Assembly (NCBI GenBank): GCA_051005235.1
Contig: JBPCJO010000019.1
Coordinates: 1 to 9,494, forward strand
Reading direction: 5' to 3'
DNA length: 9,494 nucleotides
Source: JALQXV01 sp051005235
GTDB taxonomy: Bacteria; Patescibacteriota; Saccharimonadia; Saccharimonadales; 2-12-FULL-41-12
Positions within the stretch are counted from its first letter, which is position 1. Every line of letters starts with the position of its first letter. Both the position numbers and the translations under genes were made by a program. The notes below the pieces were generated by a model that worked only from the letters and a program-made list of their open reading frames with translations, did not search any database and had not been told where the DNA came from. Shown here piece after piece: positions 5,776-9,494 of this stretch.

Positions 5776-5847
5776 CGTATATAATTTATATATACGCGGT
5801 ATATACGGCTAACAGGGGTAGAGGGTGTATACGAATTATATACGATT
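5776..5847. repeat. Array of TATATACG repeats in 11-bp pairs
   Basis: TATATACG occurs at 5789-5796, 5800-5807 and 5837-5844, with a variant TGTATACG at 5826-5833 and an inverted copy CGTATATA at 5776-5783. Copies one and two are 11 bp apart, as are copies three and four, so each pair lies on one face of the helix. The inverted copy and the first direct copy form a palindrome with a 5-bp spacer. The array ends 2 bp before a TATAAT box, the layout of an operator for a cooperatively binding regulator. Confidence 0.6.
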
Positions 5848-5861
5848 AGTATAATACTAAT
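5845..5861 (+). promoter_or_regulatory. -10 box inside a perfect palindrome
   Basis: ATTAGTAT and ATACTAAT are perfect 8-bp inverted arms around a single A. The consensus -10 hexamer TATAAT (5850-5855) lies in the middle. There is no -35 match at the normal distance; that place is taken by the TATATACG repeats, so the promoter may need an activator or be blocked by a repressor. The start would be near 5862. The palindrome also offers TATACT on the minus strand. Confidence 0.4.
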
Positions 5862-5899
5862 TTACGGTCTAGGCAGATTAAAAACAGCCAACAATTTGC

Positions 5900-5928
5900 T
5901 TGACCAAACTGCCGCAAGTCTCTACAAT
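5900..5928 (+). promoter_or_regulatory. Promoter of the rpoB leader or a small RNA
   Basis: TTGACC (5900-5905), exactly 17 bp of spacer, TACAAT (5923-5928): five of six matches at both boxes. The start would be near 5935, giving a transcript of about 144 nt to the terminator at 6051-6078, or, with read-through, a leader of about 190 nt before rpoB. Confidence 0.55.
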
Positions 5929-5934
5929 ACCTAG

Positions 5935-6078
5935 CAAGAAGTAGAAGTCTGGCATGTTTGTAGTAGTCACAAAAATTTGATTGCAGAAAAATGGCCAACA
6001 GCAGTTATCTTCGGCGCCAAAAGTACAACTCAAGATAAAAACGAATATAAAGCGACAAGCAGACTTGTTTGCTTTTTT
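5935..6078 (+). ncRNA. Candidate small RNA or attenuated rpoB leader
   Basis: Roughly 144 nt bounded by the promoter at 5900-5928 and the terminator at 6051-6078. The only ATG near its start (5954) opens an 8-codon frame. I recognise no known RNA family and see no strong fold besides the terminator. If RNA polymerase reads through, this is the rpoB leader and the terminator would set how much rpoB is made. If not, it is a stand-alone small RNA. Both readings rest on signal placement only. Confidence 0.35.
6051..6078 (+). terminator. Intrinsic terminator or attenuator upstream of rpoB
   Basis: A 9-bp stem with one bulge: AGCGACAAG (6051-6059), loop CAGA, CTTGTTTGCT (6064-6073), including one G-T pair. 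It is followed by six T residues (6073-6078). It would stop rightward transcripts from clpP and from the 5900-5928 promoter just before rpoB. Confidence 0.65.
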
Positions 6079-6105
6079 GAATTTTCGGGAACAACAACTA
6101 ATTAT
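6077..6105 (+). promoter_or_regulatory. Possible rpoB promoter downstream of the terminator
   Basis: TTGAAT (6077-6082), 17-bp spacer, AATTAT (6100-6105), four of six matches at each box. It would start near 6112, after the GGGGAG Shine-Dalgarno-like bases at 6106-6111, leaving a very short leader. Weak; listed because the terminator at 6051-6078 otherwise isolates rpoB from every upstream promoter. Confidence 0.3.
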
Positions 6106-6126
6106 GGGGAGTGGTTACAAGCGTCT

Positions 6127-9100
6127 ATGGCTAAAAGCACAATTGCAAAGAGCACAGTAAATACAAGTAAGCGTACATTTTTTACAGATAATACTCAGGT
6201 CCTTGATCTGCCAAATTTGGTTGATCACCAAAACCGTTCATGGCAATGGTTCGTCGAAGAAGGGTTGGGTGAGTTACTGGCTGAAATCAGTCCAATTGAC
6301 GATTATACCGGTACAAAACTAAGTTTAAGTTTTAAAGAATATCACTTTGAAGATCCTAAATTACCAGAGGCCGAAGCGCGTGAGAACAACGTCTCATACG
6401 AGGCACCGCTCAAGGCAACTGTTGTCCTTACTAATAAGGTAACTGGTGAAGTAAAAGAACACGAGATCTATCTTGGTGACTTCCCATGGATGACCGAAAG
6501 AGGAACTTTTGTAATTAATGGCGCTGAGCGTGTTGTTGTCAGCCAGCTAATCCGTTCAGCTGGTGTTTTCTTTACGTCCGACTTAGTTGGTGGTCGTAAT
6601 GTCTATGGTGCCAAAGTTATTCCTGGCCGTGGCGCCTGGCTCGAATTTGAAACCGCAGCCAACGGTGCGATATTCGTAAAAATTGACCGTAAACGAAAAA
6701 TCCCAATTACGACGCTCCTTAGAGCCCTCGGTATGAGTGAAGCCCAGATGAAAGATGCCTTTAAGCACGTTGACCAAGGTAAAACAAGCCAACTACAATC
6801 TACCTTAGATAAAGATCCGGCTAAAGGCGTCAGCGAAGCACTTATTGAAGTTTACCGTCGCTTGCGCCCAGGCGACCTTGCTACCGTCGATAACGCCCGT
6901 AGCTTGCTCGAGAATATGTTCTACAACTTTAAACGCTTTGACTTCTCTCGCGTTGGCCGTTACAAGATCAACAAGCGCCTAGACCTCGATGTGGCCAACA
7001 CTGCCGAAAACCGGGTTATGCGCCTTGAGGACCTAATCGCCATCGTTAGCGAAATTATTCGCTTAAACAATACGCAAGAACCAGCCGACGACATTGACTC
7101 TCTGGCGAATCGCCGTGTCAAATTAGTTGGTGAGTTGGTACAACGTCAGTTCCGGATTGGTTTACTCCGCATGGAACGTAATACCAAAGACCGCATGAGC
7201 ATGTCCGAAATCGAAACCGTAACCCCGGGTCAGCTGATTAATGCCCGTCCTGTTGTGGCTGCCGTCCGAGAGTTCTTTGCCAGCTCGCAGTTGTCACAGT
7301 TTATGGATCAGATCAACCCCTTGTCAGAACTGGCTCACAAGCGCCGTTTAAGCTCGATGGGTCCTGGTGGCCTCAGCCGCGAACGGGCTGGCTTTGAAGT
7401 CCGTGACGCTCATGCGACCCACTATGGCCGTATCTGCGCTGTAGAGACTCCAGAAGGCGCCAACATCGGTTTGGTACTTAACTTAGCTAACTATGCCCGA
7501 ATTAATGACTATGGCTTTGTTGAAACTCCTTACCGTAAAGTTATTAATGCAGTTACTCCTAAAGATGCTCCTGGACACATTGCCTCGGTTAATCTTGAAG
7601 ATGAAAAAGGTAAAACTATTGTAAAAGCCGGCGACAAAATCACCGAAGCAGATGCTAAAAAGCTGGCTGCCGTTAAAGCTCGTGTCACCTGGCCGGTAAA
7701 ATCTAAAGTTACCAGTGAAATCGTATATCTCGGTGCTGCCGATGAAGATAAGACAATCATTGCTGGTGCTGGTAATCCGGTTGACGAAAATGGTTACTTT
7801 GTTACCGAACGTGTCGCTGCCCGTATCCGCCTAGCGGTGGGTGAAACTGACGCCGACGATGTTACCCACATGGACGCCAGTCATAACCAAATCATTGGTT
7901 CTATCGCCGGACTCGTCCCCTTTGTCGAACGTGACCGTGTCGACCGTGCTTTGGTAGGCTCTAACCAACAAAAGCAAGCCGTGCCGTTGGTAATGCCGCG
8001 GTCTCCTATTGTTGGTACCGGCCTCGAAGCCGCCGCCGCAGCTAACAGCGGACAGGTTATATATGCCGAAGAAGAAGGTAAAGTACTTAAGGCTTCTGCC
8101 GACGAAGTCGTAGTTGAGTACAAGTCTCGTAAAGCTACTTATAAGCCACTGCACTACATTCGTAGTAACGAAGGTACCAGTATTAATCATCGTGTCGTAG
8201 CGACTGTTGGCGATACGGTCAAAAAAGACGACGTACTCATAGAAGGCATGTCAATCCAGGACGGCGAGCTGGCGCTTGGCCGTGACCTGTTGGTCGCTTT
8301 TATGCCCTGGAACGGCTACAACTTCGAAGATGCAATGGTTATCTCTCGTAGATTAGTTGAAGACGATAAGCTTACTAGTGTCCACATTGTTGATTACATG
8401 ACAGAAGTACGTGAAACCAAGCTAGGACCAGAAGTTGTCACCGGTGATATTCCGAATGTTTCAGAAGAAGCGTTACGCCACCTCGACGAAAACGGTATTG
8501 TCCGAATCGGTGCCGAAGTGCACCCCGGCGATATCTTGGTTGGTAAAATTACTCCAAAAGGCGAGCAAGAACTCAGTTCAGAAGAACGTTTGCTGCGCGC
8601 TATCTTTGGTGAAAAAGCCAAAGAAGTCCGTGATACCTCACAGCGAATGAGTAACGGTAAACACGGTAAAGTGGTTGGCGTTAAAATCTTTAGCCGGGCT
8701 AACGGCCACGAGCTCAAAGCCGGCGTTATTATGCAGATCCAGGTCTATGTTGCCCAGATGCGCAAAGTCCAAGTCGGCGACAAGCTAGCCGGACGACACG
8801 GTAACAAAGGTGTTATTGCCCGAATTTTGCCTGTTGAAGACATGCCGTTTACCGCTGACGGTAACCCAGTAGATATTGTTCTTAACCCGATGGGTGTGCC
8901 ATCTCGTATGAACCTCGGACAACTGTTCGAAACGCACCTTGGTATGGCGGCTCGCGCCCTAGGCCTTAAAGTAGCTACGCCGTCATTTAATGGTGTCCAA
9001 GTTAAGAAGATTAAAGAATTACTTGTCGAAGCTGGTTTGCCAGAAGATGGTAAACAACAACTTCACGATGGCCGAACCGGCGAAGCTTTCCATGAGCGCA

Positions 9101-9494
9101 CCGTTGTCGGTAACATGTATATGCTTAAGCTAACGCACATGGTTACCGATAAAATCCACGCCCGCTCAACCGGACCATACACTATGGTTACGCAGCAACC
9201 ACTCGGTGGTAAGGCGCAAAACGGTGGCCAGCGCTTTGGAGAGATGGAAGTATGGGCGCTCGAAGCCTATGGTGCTAGCAACATCCTTCAAGAAATGCTT
9301 ACCATTAAGTCCGACGATGTCTATGGACGTTCTAAGGCTTATGAGTCGATTATTAAACAAACCGAAATCGTTGGTCCAAAGGTACCAAAGCGCTTTAACG
9401 TGCTCGTTAAAGAGCTACAAGGTCTTTGCCTTAAAGTCGACCTGATCACCAGCGATAAAGTAGTCGATGCCGAAGAAGTACTCGCCGCCAGTGT
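6127..9494 (+). CDS. rpoB: DNA-directed RNA polymerase subunit beta (3' end outside window)
   Basis: 1122 codons are present, open to the right edge; alignment in memory to E. coli beta places the end within or just past the conserved C-terminus, so little is missing. It is the beta subunit of RNA polymerase, forming half of the active-site cleft. Landmarks: N-terminal LDLPNLVDHQNRSWQWF; rifampicin-pocket stretch FFASSQLSQFMDQ to LSSMGPGG (383-414), with D394, H404 and S409 matching E. coli D516, H526 and S531; ETPEGANIG soon after. Further on are the active-site GRHGNKGV (889-896), VPSRMNLGQ and the C-terminal QPLGGKAQNGGQRFGEMEVWALEAYG. About 55 residues (473-527) are inserted relative to E. 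coli between TPYRKV and the EIVYL strand. The ATG at 6127 gives the typical MAK start; GGGGAG lies 15 nt upstream, too far for a normal Shine-Dalgarno. No rpoC is visible. Confidence 0.97.
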   Translation, partial: MAKSTIAKSTVNTSKRTFFTDNTQVLDLPNLVDHQNRSWQWFVEEGLGELLAEISPIDDYTGTKLSLSFKEYHFEDPKLPEAEARENNVSYEAPLKATVVLTNKVTGEVKEHEIYLGDFPWMTERGTFVINGAERVVVSQLIRSAGVFFTSDLVGGRNVYGAKVIPGRGAWLEFETAANGAIFVKIDRKRKIPITTLLRALGMSEAQMKDAFKHVDQGKTSQLQSTLDKDPAKGVSEALIEVYRRLRPGDLATVDNARSLLENMFYNFKRFDFSRVGRYKINKRLDLDVANTAENRVMRLEDLIAIVSEIIRLNNTQEPADDIDSLANRRVKLVGELVQRQFRIGLLRMERNTKDRMSMSEIETVTPGQLINARPVVAAVREFFASSQLSQFMDQINPLSELAHKRRLSSMGPGGLSRERAGFEVRDAHATHYGRICAVETPEGANIGLVLNLANYARINDYGFVETPYRKVINAVTPKDAPGHIASVNLEDEKGKTIVKAGDKITEADAKKLAAVKARVTWPVKSKVTSEIVYLGAADEDKTIIAGAGNPVDENGYFVTERVAARIRLAVGETDADDVTHMDASHNQIIGSIAGLVPFVERDRVDRALVGSNQQKQAVPLVMPRSPIVGTGLEAAAAANSGQVIYAEEEGKVLKASADEVVVEYKSRKATYKPLHYIRSNEGTSINHRVVATVGDTVKKDDVLIEGMSIQDGELALGRDLLVAFMPWNGYNFEDAMVISRRLVEDDKLTSVHIVDYMTEVRETKLGPEVVTGDIPNVSEEALRHLDENGIVRIGAEVHPGDILVGKITPKGEQELSSEERLLRAIFGEKAKEVRDTSQRMSNGKHGKVVGVKIFSRANGHELKAGVIMQIQVYVAQMRKVQVGDKLAGRHGNKGVIARILPVEDMPFTADGNPVDIVLNPMGVPSRMNLGQLFETHLGMAARALGLKVATPSFNGVQVKKIKELLVEAGLPEDGKQQLHDGRTGEAFHERTVVGNMYMLKLTHMVTDKIHARSTGPYTMVTQQPLGGKAQNGGQRFGEMEVWALEAYGASNILQEMLTIKSDDVYGRSKAYESIIKQTEIVGPKVPKRFNVLVKELQGLCLKVDLITSDKVVDAEEVLAAS

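Larger units (their letters stand above)
5705..6126. other. 422-bp gap between clpP and rpoB, dense in regulatory signals
   Basis: No convincing protein gene. From left to right it holds a minus-strand terminator (5732-5755) and an AT-rich block of TATATACG-type repeats (5776-5847). Next come a -10 box inside a palindrome (5845-5861), a second promoter (5900-5928) and an intrinsic terminator (6051-6078) 48 nt before the rpoB ATG. The phase that continues into rpoB is open from 5785 to 6126 except for one TAG at 5932, described under findings. A 21-residue minus-strand frame (5775-5710) overlaps the minus-strand terminator and is not credible. Confidence 0.7.

Noticed and set aside
6105..6161. 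18-codon frame starting before and overlapping the rpoB start
   Set aside because: No ribosome binding site at the right distance and no evidence of coding; a weak idea of translational coupling only.
7831..8190. 119-codon minus-strand frame within rpoB
   Set aside because: Antisense shadow of strongly conserved rpoB codons; no initiation signals.

Overview
The window looks like chromosomal housekeeping DNA from a bacterium of the Candidate Phyla Radiation, most likely Saccharibacteria (TM7). I base this on the sequence style of RpoB, HisRS and trigger factor, on the short spacings, and on the many start codons that sit directly behind a promoter -10 box. This placement is recognition from memory; no search was run. 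TGA is never read as sense in the long genes, which argues against the Gracilibacteria/Absconditabacteria code.

Layout. Positions 1-610 hold two divergent promoters and one plus-strand gene (118-516), a small PD-(D/E)XK nuclease-like protein resembling the C-terminal toxin domain of CdiA proteins. It is followed by a possible short RNA or promoter-terminator unit. Two intrinsic terminators (about 581-606 and 658-679) separate it from a leftward block: a 64-residue helical protein (721-915), a five-helix membrane protein (994-1746) and an unlisted 37-residue single-span membrane protein (1819-1932). From 2057 everything runs rightward: a coiled-coil protein (2057-2392), hisS (2448-3752), tig (3792-5069), clpP (5102-5704) and rpoB (6127 to beyond the right edge).

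The best regulatory signal is a perfect CIRCE operator (9-bp arms, 9-bp spacer) at 5053-5079. It lies across the last codons of tig and over the -35 box of the clpP promoter, so clpP is probably repressed by HrcA and induced by misfolded-protein stress. That fits its neighbour tig, a ribosome-bound chaperone. The clpP, tig, hisS and nuclease promoters all place the -10 box 7-8 nt before the ATG, which predicts leaderless mRNAs. The leftward genes at 915 and 1746 have clear Shine-Dalgarno sequences instead.

The 422-bp gap before rpoB (5705-6126) is not empty. It holds a minus-strand terminator, a paired array of TATATACG-type repeats at 11-bp spacing, a -10 box inside a perfect palindrome, a second well-formed promoter (TTGACC-N17-TACAAT) and an intrinsic terminator only 48 nt before the rpoB start. 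This looks like either a small RNA gene or a regulated leader/attenuator controlling RNA polymerase synthesis. It is the least explained and most interesting part of the window.
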